DNA of 64,000 nucleotides from the NCBI RefSeq assembly GCF_000967725.1, contig NZ_JXYE01000002.1, forward strand, positions 620,001 through 684,000, in the 5' to 3' direction. Below, one piece after another: positions 16,666-26,060 of this stretch (its first letter is position 1; the number at the start of each line of letters is the position of its first letter). The notes under the pieces are model-generated. The model was not told the origin of the DNA, did no database searches, and was given only the letters and a program-made list of their open reading frames with translations. The position numbers and the translations under genes were made by a program. The DNA comes from Loktanella sp. S4079. Lineage in GTDB: Bacteria > Pseudomonadota > Alphaproteobacteria > Rhodobacterales > Rhodobacteraceae.

Positions 16666-18075
16666 ATGGACAACGCACCGATTATTCTATGGTTTCGCCG
16701 TGATTTGCGGCTTAGCGATCATGCCGCGCTGACCAAAGCGGTCCAAACTGGGCGTCCTGTCATCCCAGTGTTTATCCGCGACACCAGCGTTGACATGCTT
16801 GGTGCAGCCGCAAAGCTGCGTATGGGGTTGGCTGTATCGCATTTTGTTGGCGAATTGGAAAAACGTGGTTCGCGCCTCATCCTGCGGAGCGGCGATGCGC
16901 TGATGGTCTTGCGTCAACTGATCGCAGAAACTGGCGCAAAAGGGGTATATTGGTCACGCCTCTATGATCCAGATTCCAAGCAGCGTGACACACATGTCAA
17001 ATCCGCGCTCAAATCCGAGGGCATCGCAGCCGAGAGCTTCGCAGGACACCTGTTGTTTGAACCTTGGACCGTCGAAAACAAGACCGGCGGCTTTTACAAG
17101 GTTTTCACGCCGTTGTGGAAAACGGTGCGCACACGCGATGTCGCCGCACCGCTATTGGCACCAAAGTTGATCACGCCGCCGCTTGATTGGCCCCAGTCCG
17201 ATCAGATTTCAGAATGGCAGATGAACCGCCCTATGCAGCGCGGAGCGGCGATTCTAGCGACACATTGTGTTGTAGGTGAACATGCAGCCAATGAACGGCT
17301 TCACCGCTTCATCGAAGACAAGGTTCAGGGATATAAAACGAATAGAGACTTTCCCGCGCTTGATGGTACTTCGGGACTGTCAGAGAATTTGACCTATGGT
17401 GAAATTAGTCCTGCACAATGCTGGCATGCGGGTTGGCGGGCGCTTCATGATGGCAAAGCCGAGGCGGAAGTCTTTCTGAAAGAGTTGGTCTGGAGGGAGT
17501 TTGCATATCATCTCGCGCATCATACGCCAGAATTGCTGACACGAAACTGGCGCCAAGAATGGGATAGTTTTCCGTGGAATACCGATGAAAATGATGCGGT
17601 TATGGCGTGGAAGCAGGGGCGCACCGGTGTCCCGTTTGTGGATGCGGCGATGCGCCAGATGTATGTCACTGGGGTCATGCATAATCGTGGGCGGATGATT
17701 GTTGCCTCCTATTTGACAAAACATCTGCTGACACATTGGAAAGTCGGGCTTGATTGGTTCGCAGATTGTCTGATCGACTGGGATCCGTGTAGCAACGCGA
17801 TGGGATGGCAGTGGGCTGCAGGGTCTGGCCCGGATGCGGCACCTTATTTCCGTATTTTTAACCCCGAAACGCAGCTCGAAAAGTTCGATGGCGCACACAA
17901 CTACGCAAAGCACTGGATCGCCGAGGGGCAAACGAATCCTCCCGCGAGCGCGACTGCATATTTCGATATGGTGCCGCGTAAATGGGGTATCTCAGCGAAT
18001 GATGGATATCCAGAAATGATGATCTCGCTCAAAGCGGGACGGGATCGGGCGCTAGCAGCATATGAGGCGAGATAG
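16666..18075 (+). CDS. phrB: Deoxyribodipyrimidine photo-lyase
   Basis: A 469-residue class I photolyase that repairs cyclobutane pyrimidine dimers using blue light. The N-terminal antenna domain begins WFRRDLRLSDHAAL; the C-terminal FAD domain contains ELVWREFAYHL, TGVPFVDAAMRQ, and the signature MHNRGRMIVASYLTKHLL, followed by DWDPCSNAMGWQW. Length and order match the CPD photolyase family; cryptochrome function cannot be fully excluded on sequence alone. Single-gene unit between a terminator and the trg cluster. Confidence 0.95.
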   Translation: MDNAPIILWFRRDLRLSDHAALTKAVQTGRPVIPVFIRDTSVDMLGAAAKLRMGLAVSHFVGELEKRGSRLILRSGDALMVLRQLIAETGAKGVYWSRLYDPDSKQRDTHVKSALKSEGIAAESFAGHLLFEPWTVENKTGGFYKVFTPLWKTVRTRDVAAPLLAPKLITPPLDWPQSDQISEWQMNRPMQRGAAILATHCVVGEHAANERLHRFIEDKVQGYKTNRDFPALDGTSGLSENLTYGEISPAQCWHAGWRALHDGKAEAEVFLKELVWREFAYHLAHHTPELLTRNWRQEWDSFPWNTDENDAVMAWKQGRTGVPFVDAAMRQMYVTGVMHNRGRMIVASYLTKHLLTHWKVGLDWFADCLIDWDPCSNAMGWQWAAGSGPDAAPYFRIFNPETQLEKFDGAHNYAKHWIAEGQTNPPASATAYFDMVPRKWGISANDGYPEMMISLKAGRDRALAAYEAR

Positions 18076-18335
18076 TAGCGCGGTAGTGGGTAAACCGGCA
18101 ACAGTTTTTCGGGGTGGAATTTTGGTTTAACGTTGTTCTTTAGTGGTTTGATGTTAAATAATTAAATTCCAATACCTATCGCTTGTTTCAGATGTGTTTG
18201 CGGCCACTATTTTGCCCGTACGCTGCTGCAATCATCAAAGATGTAGCGGTGTACTTGCATGGTGTGCCAACATAACGGAAAATATCGTGAACTTCTGTCT
18301 TACTCAAAGACACCGTAGAACAAGGAACACGATCA

Positions 18336-18776
18336 ATGCCCACTGCAGGACGGCTCGCTGGCGCTGTATTCTTTGCCCTTTATGGTTGGTACATCGCCGG
18401 GATTTCTATCAAGTATTTCCCCGAACAAAATGCACCCGGATATTTGATTCCAGTTTTGGTGGCGCTTGGGTTATTCTTTGGCTGGCGTATGTGTGGCTCA
18501 AACGGCGGACGCGGTTATAACCCTGCCACTGGCATGGGGCTGACTGTTGCTGCAGTGCTTGCCTTTTGGATTCTCTATATCATGGGTTTCATGCGTATGA
18601 TGAAAGATGCGATGCGCAATCAATTCAGCGGTCCGATGGAGGCGATTGTTGCTTCTTTCACGGAAACAGGTGAGGTCGCGCTCCAATTCGCTAACGCTGA
18701 AATGATAGGGTCGGTGCTGATTGGTGGCGTTCTTTGCGCCTGGGCGACTGAATTTTTTGCAAAGCGATATCCCTGA
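18336..18776 (+). CDS. trgA: TrgA family membrane protein
   Basis: A 146-residue protein with four hydrophobic segments (about residues 7-24, 34-50, 68-88 and 122-140) and the opening MPTAGRLAGAVFFALYGWY. It matches TrgA, known from Rhodobacter sphaeroides where trgAB with neighbouring cysK contribute to tellurite resistance. The same order (trgA-trgB-cysK) is kept here. The actual biochemical role of TrgA is not known. A good ribosome site (AAGGAA) lies before the ATG; the 260-base AT-richer gap upstream should hold the promoter. Confidence 0.9.
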   Translation: MPTAGRLAGAVFFALYGWYIAGISIKYFPEQNAPGYLIPVLVALGLFFGWRMCGSNGGRGYNPATGMGLTVAAVLAFWILYIMGFMRMMKDAMRNQFSGPMEAIVASFTETGEVALQFANAEMIGSVLIGGVLCAWATEFFAKRYP

Positions 18777-18780
18777 TACT

Positions 18781-19893
18781 ATGGACCTATTTGTTTACGG
18801 CACGTTGATGGCCCCGCAGCTATTTGCAGCGGTCAGTGGGCTTGACGGTGCGAAAGATCAGAGCGCAGAGCTCTCAGGTTTTGAAGTGCGTCGTATTGCG
18901 GGCAATGTCGTTCCGACGATTTGTGCGGCGGACGGATCAGTCAATGGTGTCCTTTGGACGGGGCTGGATGAGGCGGCAATCCAGCGGCTTGATTTGTATG
19001 AACGGGCGTTCGGTTATACTCCTCAAAAGGTGAACGTCACCGTTAATGGGCAGGCACACTCTGTGCTTTGTTATATGCCGCCGGCAGGACAAGAAGTGCT
19101 AGAGCAGCCTTGGCGCTTGAAGGATTGGGAGACTGATCACCTTAGGCCCGCGATTTTAGCTGCTGAAGAACTGTTTTCACATGACCCTTTGCCAGACCCT
19201 GCGCAATTGCGCCGTATGTGGCCAATGATTGAATCGCGTGCTTGGGCCAAAACGCGGGTTGCCCAAGCCCCGAGTACAACTCGGTTTTCTGCGACTGAAG
19301 AGGACGTTACGATAACCGCAAAGCAGCCACCGACGGGCGGTTTCTTTCGGATGCAGAATATCGACGTGCATCACCGCAGATTTCAGGGCGATCGCTCTGC
19401 AACGCTGAACCGAGAGATATTTATCGCGGTCGATGCTGCCATGGTTTTGCCCTATGATCCAATCCGCGACAAAGTGCTGCTCGTTGAACAGGTCCGTTTT
19501 GGGCCAAAGATGCGCCAAGATCCCAATCCATGGATGTTAGAACCTGTCGCTGGAATCATCGACGCCAGAGAAACACCAGAGCAGGCCGCGATGCGCGAAA
19601 CCGAGGAAGAGGCCGGGCTAAAGCTGCGTCATCTTGTGCCAGCGGGGTCTTTCTACGCGTCTCCTGGGGCGACAACAGATTATTTTTATACCTTTGTCGG
19701 TCTTTGTGATTTGCCGCAAGACGCGCCATACTTTGGCGGTTTAGCTGAAGAGGGTGAAGATATTCGTTTGCATCCAGTGACTTATGATGCGGCATTGCAG
19801 TTGGCTGATAGCGGTGAAATTCAGGTCGGGCCGCTGTTGTTCTTGTTGAATTGGTTGTCGCGTCATCGTGACAGGCTACGTACGATGGCTTGA
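18781..19893 (+). CDS. trgB: TrgB: gamma-glutamylcyclotransferase-like plus Nudix fusion
   Basis: A 370-residue two-domain protein. Residues 1-115 start MDLFVYGTLMAPQLF, the glycine-rich opening of AIG2/gamma-glutamylcyclotransferase-like folds. The C-terminal half holds a Nudix box, G-x5-E-x7-REtxEEaG, visible as ETPEQAAMRETEEEAGL, with an ADP-ribose-pyrophosphatase-like surround (LVEQVRFGPKM, EPVAGIIDA). I start at the ATG at 18781, four bases after the trgA stop, and reject an upstream extension that only overlaps trgA. The fusion is the known TrgB architecture. Substrate is unproven; tellurite resistance is the reported phenotype for the family. Confidence 0.9.
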   Translation: MDLFVYGTLMAPQLFAAVSGLDGAKDQSAELSGFEVRRIAGNVVPTICAADGSVNGVLWTGLDEAAIQRLDLYERAFGYTPQKVNVTVNGQAHSVLCYMPPAGQEVLEQPWRLKDWETDHLRPAILAAEELFSHDPLPDPAQLRRMWPMIESRAWAKTRVAQAPSTTRFSATEEDVTITAKQPPTGGFFRMQNIDVHHRRFQGDRSATLNREIFIAVDAAMVLPYDPIRDKVLLVEQVRFGPKMRQDPNPWMLEPVAGIIDARETPEQAAMRETEEEAGLKLRHLVPAGSFYASPGATTDYFYTFVGLCDLPQDAPYFGGLAEEGEDIRLHPVTYDAALQLADSGEIQVGPLLFLLNWLSRHRDRLRTMA

Positions 19894-19944
19894 GTTCATG
19901 CCAACGCAGTTCTACACAGGATGAACGAAACGAAAGGCGCAGCT

Positions 19945-20973
19945 ATGACCATCCGAAATGACCTTGCCCAAGCTGTTGGCAATACGCCACTGATTAAACT
20001 ACGGGCTGCATCCGAAGCGACCGGATGTACCATTTTGGGCAAGGCAGAGTTCCTCAACCCCGGCCAATCGGTCAAGGATCGCGCGGCACTGTTCATCATC
20101 AAGGACGCTATTGCACGCGGTGAGCTGAAACCTGGCGGCACAATCGTCGAAGGAACCGCTGGAAACACGGGGATTGGCCTTGCGCTGGTCGGGGCCTCTA
20201 TGGGCTTTAAAACCGTCATTGTGATTCCTGAAACGCAAAGTCAGGAAAAGAAGGATATGTTGCGCCTCGCAGGTGCTGAGCTTGTCGAAGTGCCAGCCGT
20301 ACCGTATCGCGACCCGAATAACTATGTGCGTTACTCTGGTCGGCTTGCAGACGCTCTCAAGGACCAACTACCAAACGGCGCGATTTGGGCGAACCAATTT
20401 GACAATGTTGCCAATCGTCAGGCGCATATTGAAACCACTGGCCCCGAAATTTGGGAACAAACTGGCGGCAAGGTGGATGGGTTCATCTGTGCAGTTGGGT
20501 CGGGTGGTACATTGGCCGGTGTCGGCATGTCGCTCCAGCCGAAGGGCGTCAAAATTGGTCTGGCCGATCCCGAAGGGGCTGGCCTGTTCAAACTGTACAC
20601 CGGCGAAGAAAACCCCGGAAATTCGATTACCGAAGGTATCGGGCAAGGGCGCATTACAGCGAACCTCGAAGGATTTACGCCAGACTTTAGCTATCGCATC
20701 GATGATGCCGAAGCCTTGCCATTGGTCTTTGATCTGCTCAAGGATGAGGGGCTTTGCATGGGAGGCTCTACGGGCGTGAATATCGCCGGCGCGATCCGCC
20801 TTGCACGCGAAATGGGACCGGGGCACACGATTGTTACCGTGCTTTGTGACTATGGTACGCGCTATCAATCCAAGCTCTACAATCCGACCTTCCTACGCGA
20901 TAAAGGGCTGCCAGTGCCTGCGTGGTTGGAAGCCAACAAGGCCAACCTTCCATCCGTTTTTGAGACCGCATGA
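19945..20973 (+). CDS. cysK: Cysteine synthase A (O-acetylserine sulfhydrylase)
   Basis: A 342-residue PLP enzyme making L-cysteine from O-acetylserine and sulphide. The PLP lysine lies in NPGQSVKDRAA; the substrate loop reads EGTAGNTGIGLA, and the phosphate-binding loop GSGGTLAGVG. I prefer the ATG at 19945 (MTIRNDLAQAVGNTPLIKL), which follows AAAGGCG, to an in-frame ATG 24 bases earlier. Cysteine supply is part of the Rhodobacter trg tellurite-resistance cluster. Its stop overlaps the start of the MscS gene (ATGA). Confidence 0.95.
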   Translation: MTIRNDLAQAVGNTPLIKLRAASEATGCTILGKAEFLNPGQSVKDRAALFIIKDAIARGELKPGGTIVEGTAGNTGIGLALVGASMGFKTVIVIPETQSQEKKDMLRLAGAELVEVPAVPYRDPNNYVRYSGRLADALKDQLPNGAIWANQFDNVANRQAHIETTGPEIWEQTGGKVDGFICAVGSGGTLAGVGMSLQPKGVKIGLADPEGAGLFKLYTGEENPGNSITEGIGQGRITANLEGFTPDFSYRIDDAEALPLVFDLLKDEGLCMGGSTGVNIAGAIRLAREMGPGHTIVTVLCDYGTRYQSKLYNPTFLRDKGLPVPAWLEANKANLPSVFETA

Positions 20974-23261
20974 TCCGTCGCTTTTGTCTGATCATATGTC
21001 TTGCGCTTTGTTGGCCTTTTTTGGCCAGTGCGCAGGATGCGTCGGATGCAGAGACTGACGGGTGGGAACAGGTCGCAACTCGTGCTGAACGGCTCGCCGG
21101 GCGCGAGGATATTTCACAATTCGCAATGACGCACCTGCGGGCAGAATTGGTGAATTGGCGTGATTATTTCTTGGCGCAAACGACCATAAATGCTGGTCGT
21201 ATAGCGACGGTCGATGCGCAGCTTGCCGCGCTTGGCCCGACACCAGAAAGCGGGGAAGAGGCGGCTAGTGTCGCGGATCGACGCGATGCGCTCATTGCGC
21301 AGCGGCAGGAATTGATGGCACCACGTTTGCTGGCCCAAGAATCCTATGCCCGCGCAAACGGATTGATTAGCGAATTTGATGCGCAGGTGCTTCAGCGTCA
21401 AACGCAAGAATTGACGCAGCGCGGTGTTGTGCCTCTCAATCCTGTTTATTTTGCCCCTGCAGTCGGTACGCTTTGGAATATTTTTCAAACGCTTACCGTC
21501 GAAACCAAGGCAGGTTTTGCTGTCCAAAGCCAGCATGGTGAACTGTGGGCAAATTTACCGCGCGCCGGATTTTTTCTACTTGTCGGGATCGGGTTACTTG
21601 GTGCCGGGCGGCGGCGCGTAACGAGCTGGCGGTCGCAGCTAGAGCAAACCCATTGGCCGCTGATGCCGCTTTGGCTCTTTATGCTATCGCTCTTGCAGAT
21701 CTTGGTGCCCGTGGTCGGGTTGTACACCATGATGACGGGGCTAGAGACGCTAAATGTTTTTGGCCAAACCGGAGAGGCCGTCGCAAATGCGCTGCCTTGG
21801 GCAGGGCTTGTGGTGTTGTTCACTTGGTGGCTTAGCCGGTTGGTATTCCCAAGCGGAGAAAAGCCAGGCTACCTTGCCTATGATCGCAACACACGTTCGG
21901 CCGGGCGGCGCTATAGTCTGGCGATTGCGTGGTTGGTGGCGCTTGCCTCGCTTTTTGATGCAGCGATGTCTGTGATGGATATCGACGCCGGGGTAAATGC
22001 GGCGATCGCTTTGCCCGTGATGGTCATTTTGGGGCTGTTGTTGTGGCGGCTCGGCGTGGCAATCGCAACCAAACCCCAAGAGGTCGAAGGGCAGACCGTA
22101 TCACAGGGCCGAATTCGGGGTATCGTTGCAAAGCTGAGCTATACGGTAGCCGTGGTAACGCCGTTGATGGTTGCAACGGGATATGGTGCAGGGCGCAGCG
22201 TGATGTTGTCTTGGCTGATGACCTTGGGTGTCATTGGTGTCGTGCTGATCTTGCAGCGTCTGGTTCACGACCTCAGCACGCCAGTTGATCAGGAAGACGC
22301 TCCAAAGACTGGTGCGCTTGCCTTGTTGCCGGTCGTGATTAGCCTGTGTCTATATGTTTTAAGCCTACCGATCATTGCATTGATCTGGGGCGCACGTGTC
22401 GATGATTTGGTCGAAGTTTGGGCACGGTTTCGCGAGGGTTTCGCCATTGGAGAAAGCCGTATCTCGCCCACAGACTTCATTACCTTCGCGCTGGTCTTTG
22501 CACTTGGCTATCTGTTGACGCGGACTATTCAAGGGACGCTCCGCAAAACGGTTTTGCCGCGTACCCGGTTGGACTTGGGTGGGCAAAATGCGGTTGTTGC
22601 GGGTTTCGGCTATATTGGGATTATTTTGGCTGCCATCGTTGCGATTACCAGCGCAGGTATTGATCTTTCAAACCTTGCGATTGTTGCTGGTGCCTTGTCT
22701 GTGGGTATCGGTTTTGGCCTGCAAAACATCGTGTCAAACTTTGTTTCGGGGATTATCCTGTTGATTGAACGCCCCGTGAGCGAAGGGGACTGGATCGAGG
22801 TGGGTGGCCAGATGGGTTATGTTCGCGCGATTTCTGTGCGCTCTACCCGGATTGAGACCTTTGACCGAACAGATGTGATTATCCCCAACGCCGATTTGGT
22901 CAGCGGGCAAGTAACAAACTGGACGCGCGGTAATCTTGTTGGTCGTGTGATCGTGCCTGTGGGGGTTGCCTACGGGTCTGACATTGATCTGGTCACGAAA
23001 ATTCTGCGCGAGATTGCAGAGGCGCATCCTCTTGTGATCATGACGCCGCCGCCGAATGTGCTGTTCACTGGTTTCGGGGCAGATTCACTCGATTTCGAAA
23101 TTCGCGCGATTTTACGTGATGTGAATTTGGTCATGACGACCCGTTCCGAACTTAATCATGAAATTGCCAAGAAGTTTGCTGAAGCTGGGATCGAGATCCC
23201 ATTTGCGCAGCGCGATATTTGGTTGCGTAACCCCGAAGTCCTAAATGGAGGCAACACATGA
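20970..23261 (+). CDS. DUF3772 / MscS-family mechanosensitive channel
   Basis: A 763-residue inner-membrane protein. Signal-like N-terminus (cleavage near residue 22), then a periplasmic helical DUF3772-type region to about residue 180, then some ten membrane segments. The C-terminal MscS core is clear: VVAGALSVGIGFGLQNIVSNFVSG (read here as a pore-lining TM3 helix) followed by IERPVSEGDWIEVGG and TRIETFDRTDVIIPNA. Such large MscS relatives release solutes under osmotic downshift. The ATGA overlap with cysK and the ATGA overlap with the next gene show one operon. Confidence 0.92.
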   Translation: MIRRFCLIICLALCWPFLASAQDASDAETDGWEQVATRAERLAGREDISQFAMTHLRAELVNWRDYFLAQTTINAGRIATVDAQLAALGPTPESGEEAASVADRRDALIAQRQELMAPRLLAQESYARANGLISEFDAQVLQRQTQELTQRGVVPLNPVYFAPAVGTLWNIFQTLTVETKAGFAVQSQHGELWANLPRAGFFLLVGIGLLGAGRRRVTSWRSQLEQTHWPLMPLWLFMLSLLQILVPVVGLYTMMTGLETLNVFGQTGEAVANALPWAGLVVLFTWWLSRLVFPSGEKPGYLAYDRNTRSAGRRYSLAIAWLVALASLFDAAMSVMDIDAGVNAAIALPVMVILGLLLWRLGVAIATKPQEVEGQTVSQGRIRGIVAKLSYTVAVVTPLMVATGYGAGRSVMLSWLMTLGVIGVVLILQRLVHDLSTPVDQEDAPKTGALALLPVVISLCLYVLSLPIIALIWGARVDDLVEVWARFREGFAIGESRISPTDFITFALVFALGYLLTRTIQGTLRKTVLPRTRLDLGGQNAVVAGFGYIGIILAAIVAITSAGIDLSNLAIVAGALSVGIGFGLQNIVSNFVSGIILLIERPVSEGDWIEVGGQMGYVRAISVRSTRIETFDRTDVIIPNADLVSGQVTNWTRGNLVGRVIVPVGVAYGSDIDLVTKILREIAEAHPLVIMTPPPNVLFTGFGADSLDFEIRAILRDVNLVMTTRSELNHEIAKKFAEAGIEIPFAQRDIWLRNPEVLNGGNT

Positions 23262-23974
23262 CCGAGCCACTCTTTCGCGATGACGCCTATATGCGCGAAG
23301 CAAAGGGCAGGGTGGTTGCGATTACCTCTGAGGGGGGGATCGTACTGGATCAGTCTGTGTTTTATCCAACTGGCGGCGGCCAACCCGGCGATAGCGGCAC
23401 GTTACGTTGGGATGGTGGTGCAATCGAAATTGCCACGACCGTTAAGGGACCTGACGATACCATTGTTCTAATACCTGCCGAACCAGTTGCTTTGCCGAAT
23501 TCGGGACTGGTCGTGATACAATCTATCAACTGGGATCGGCGCTATCGTTTGATGCGTATGCATACCGCGCTTCACTTGTTGTCAGTTGTCATGCCGCTGC
23601 CTGTTTCAGGGGGCTCTATTGGCACGGATAAGGGGCGGTTAGATTTTGATATGCCAGAGGCTCCAGACGACAAACAAGCGATCGAGGACGACCTGAATAG
23701 GCTGATCGCCTGCAATATGGCTGTGACGACTGAATGGATTAGCGATGCTGAATTGGATGCCCAGCCAGATTTGGTGAAAACCATGTCCGTGCGCCCACCT
23801 CGTGGAAATGGCCAAGTCCGGTTGGTACGCATCGGTGTCGGTCAGGAAACAGCCGATCTTCAGCCCTGCGGTGGTACGCATGTGGCCAATACCGAAGAAA
23901 TCGGTCGCGTGCGCATTGGAAAAATAGAAAAGAAGGGTCGTCAAAACAGACGGGTCTATTTGCATTTGGAGTAG
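23258..23974 (+). CDS. Alanyl-tRNA editing protein (AlaX-like)
   Basis: A 238-residue stand-alone editing domain that hydrolyses mischarged Ser- or Gly-tRNA(Ala). The four zinc ligands are in place: H102 and H106 in MHTALHLLSV, and C204 and H208 in CGGTHV. The N-terminal FYPTGGGQPGDSG is the expected beta-barrel signature of the AlaRS-like second additional domain. Length fits the AlaX type II/Ala-X group with the N-terminal barrel. It overlaps the MscS gene (ATGA) and is followed after 2 bases by the metalloprotease gene. Confidence 0.93.
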   Translation: MTEPLFRDDAYMREAKGRVVAITSEGGIVLDQSVFYPTGGGQPGDSGTLRWDGGAIEIATTVKGPDDTIVLIPAEPVALPNSGLVVIQSINWDRRYRLMRMHTALHLLSVVMPLPVSGGSIGTDKGRLDFDMPEAPDDKQAIEDDLNRLIACNMAVTTEWISDAELDAQPDLVKTMSVRPPRGNGQVRLVRIGVGQETADLQPCGGTHVANTEEIGRVRIGKIEKKGRQNRRVYLHLE

Positions 23975-23976
23975 TC

Positions 23977-24609
23977 ATGAAAAGGGTTTCGGTTTTATTC
24001 TGCGCATTACTGTTCGCACAGCCAGCAGCGGCTCAGAGCGTCACTGGTTGTGATAAGGACCAAGCACTGGCGGTCGAGCGCGTTTTGCGCAATGCTAAAG
24101 AACTGACCCTCAAAGCTGCGACCTCGGTCGGTGATACCCCAGAATACGAACGTTGGTTTGGCGAATACAGCCGCGGCAATGCCGAAGAGGTGCGCGCCAA
24201 CCTTAAGGCAATCGTCGGTGCAATCCGAAGCGGTGCCGTCACCGCATCATGTAATCTTCCCACTCAAGATGGGTGCGATTCCGGTGAATACGCATGGGTC
24301 TATCCGCATGAACCCTATTTGTTACATCTGTGCCCGCCATTCTTTGACTTGCCACATCTGACGGCGCTCGAACCGGGTGCACGCCACAGTGACAACGGAA
24401 CCCAAGAAGGCACAATCGTGCACGAGCTCTCGCATTTTTTGCGGGTCGCAGGCACTGACGACCACTGCTATTCGCGCGGAGACTGCTCACAAATGGCCGT
24501 TCGCGATGTTGCACGTGCGATTGATAACGCGGACAGCTATCAGTATTTCACAGAGGATGTGACGTACTATGCGCGTCAACCGGTCGTTGGAAAGACAAGT
24601 ACAGACTAG
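23977..24609 (+). CDS. Secreted M35-like (aspzincin) metallo-endopeptidase
   Basis: A 210-residue secreted protein: signal peptide cleaved near residue 19-20 (AAA-QS). The zinc motif HELSH (H149, E150, H153) is followed by GTDDHCY at 159-165, the aspartate third-ligand signature of the deuterolysin/aspzincin family, and then by NADSYQYF at 184-191, also typical of M35 enzymes. Six cysteines in the mature chain (25, 92, 100, 119, 164, 170) suggest disulphides and periplasmic or extracellular placement. It begins 2 bases after the tRNA-editing gene, so it is in the same operon. Its substrate is unknown. Confidence 0.85.
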   Translation: MKRVSVLFCALLFAQPAAAQSVTGCDKDQALAVERVLRNAKELTLKAATSVGDTPEYERWFGEYSRGNAEEVRANLKAIVGAIRSGAVTASCNLPTQDGCDSGEYAWVYPHEPYLLHLCPPFFDLPHLTALEPGARHSDNGTQEGTIVHELSHFLRVAGTDDHCYSRGDCSQMAVRDVARAIDNADSYQYFTEDVTYYARQPVVGKTSTD

Positions 24610-25751
24610 TTGTTCGGCCTGCGCTCGTTCCCAAAGAGATCATGTTCAATGGGCTGGTCCAACATTTGTTCGGTTTCGGGCAGGCCTTCGCGTGAAAGCA
24701 ATATCGCGATCGGGCGCAAACCGGGGACATAGCTGCAAACGACCAGCATCATCACCATAATCGGGACCGACAGGAACATGCCCGGCACGCCCCAAACAGC
24801 GCCCCAGAATGCCAGCGACAGAATGATTCCGAATGATGATAGCCGCAGCGCACGCCCCATAAGCATCGGGTCAATGATGCTTCCGTTTATGAATTGAATG
24901 ACGGTCGATATCGAAAAGATGATTAGGGTCGTTGTGGAATCGCCGATTTGCACATGCGCGATCAGCGCGATCAAACAGGTCGCGACGATTGATCCGATAT
25001 TTGGGATAAAGTTCAAAACAAAGGTGATGATCCCAATCGATGACGCGAGGTCCAAACCAAAGGCCTGCGCAAGAACAAAGACCATCCCGCCTGTAATCGC
25101 ACTAATCAGCGTCTTGACCAAAAGATAATAGTTCACGCGGTGAATGATGGATTGGATGATTTTTCCCGTTCGCGCAGCTTGTGCCTCATTACCCAGAAAA
25201 TTCGTGAGTTTAGTCTGGAACCAAATTCGTTCCGCAAACAAGAACCCGACAAATAGGATCACCAAGACAGTGGCTTGCATAATCCCGCTGGCTTGACCCG
25301 CAGCGCTGCGCAGATAGCTCGACACATCGACCGAGCGTAGGGCGTTGAGAACCGCAAGTTCACTATCCTCGCCCATCCATGAAAACAGCGAGGCAATCGC
25401 CGACGGCGCACGCTCTGTATAAGAAAGCGTGGTAACGAGTACGGTGTTCACCTGAGCGAGCAAAATCGAGGTCAACATAAGCAGTGCCGTCGCAATGAGC
25501 ACCATCGCCGCAAGGCTGGCCAAAGCATTTGGTATCCGAAACGGTCCAATCCGCTGACGCGCAATAAACGTGATAACATCACTTGTTAAGCTGAATAGAA
25601 TGATCGCTGTCGCGAGTGAAATCAGCATGAAACGCGCTTGGACCAAGAGAAAGAGAACAACAGCAAAGGCAATGACCACCAAAGCGCCGGTCTGAAGCCG
25701 ATTTGTATCGCGTTTCTCGCTGATGCCTGTCGGCTGATGGTCTTGCTGCAT
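24606..25751 (-). CDS. AI-2E family transporter (PerM/YhhT-like)
   Basis: A 381-residue membrane protein with the usual pattern of the family: two or three N-terminal segments, a long helical middle region, and a C-terminal group of segments with GLDLASSIGIITFVLNFIPN and the conserved IIDPMLMGRALRLS. Members have been linked to autoinducer-2 export or to sodium/proton exchange, so the precise role is open. Convergent with the M35-like gene, overlapping it by 4 bases. It is a single gene just before the tRNA-Ser. Confidence 0.9.
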   Translation of the reverse strand: MQQDHQPTGISEKRDTNRLQTGALVVIAFAVVLFLLVQARFMLISLATAIILFSLTSDVITFIARQRIGPFRIPNALASLAAMVLIATALLMLTSILLAQVNTVLVTTLSYTERAPSAIASLFSWMGEDSELAVLNALRSVDVSSYLRSAAGQASGIMQATVLVILFVGFLFAERIWFQTKLTNFLGNEAQAARTGKIIQSIIHRVNYYLLVKTLISAITGGMVFVLAQAFGLDLASSIGIITFVLNFIPNIGSIVATCLIALIAHVQIGDSTTTLIIFSISTVIQFINGSIIDPMLMGRALRLSSFGIILSLAFWGAVWGVPGMFLSVPIMVMMLVVCSYVPGLRPIAILLSREGLPETEQMLDQPIEHDLFGNERRPNN

Positions 25752-25879
25752 ACTAAGGAGGTCATTCTATGTTTTTCTGCACTTATTATAGGGGGCAGAG
25801 CGCCCAAGGGTAAACACCGCAAAAACATGTCGATAGGGGCTTGCAATAGGTGATCGGTTAGGGCTAAACCGCGCCCCAC

Positions 25880-25969
25880 GGACAGGTGGCCGAGTGGTCG
25901 AAGGCGCACGCCTGGAAAGTGTGTAGGCGGGAGACCGTCTCCAGGGTTCGAATCCCTGTCTGTCCGCCA
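25880..25969 (+). tRNA. tRNA-Ser (anticodon GGA)
   Basis: A 90-base tRNA with a class II long variable arm. Acceptor GGACAGG pairs with TCTGTCC, the anticodon loop reads CTGGAAA (GGA), the T-arm CAGGG-TTCGAAT-CCCTG is standard, and CCA is encoded. The 3' end is a typical tyrosine-integrase target, and an integrase remnant follows 150 bases later. Confidence 0.97.
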
Positions 25970-26060
25970 CTAAATTGCCCGTATGCTGGGCGTTTATTCA
26001 CGAATAATTCTATTTTTTCAGTCATCTAAGGCTTAGTAACCTTTTGTGGACAGTCTTTTT

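Noticed and set aside
24606..25751. Autoinducer-2 quorum-sensing function
   Set aside because: The family name is historic; no luxS or lsr genes are seen, so only a general permease call is made.
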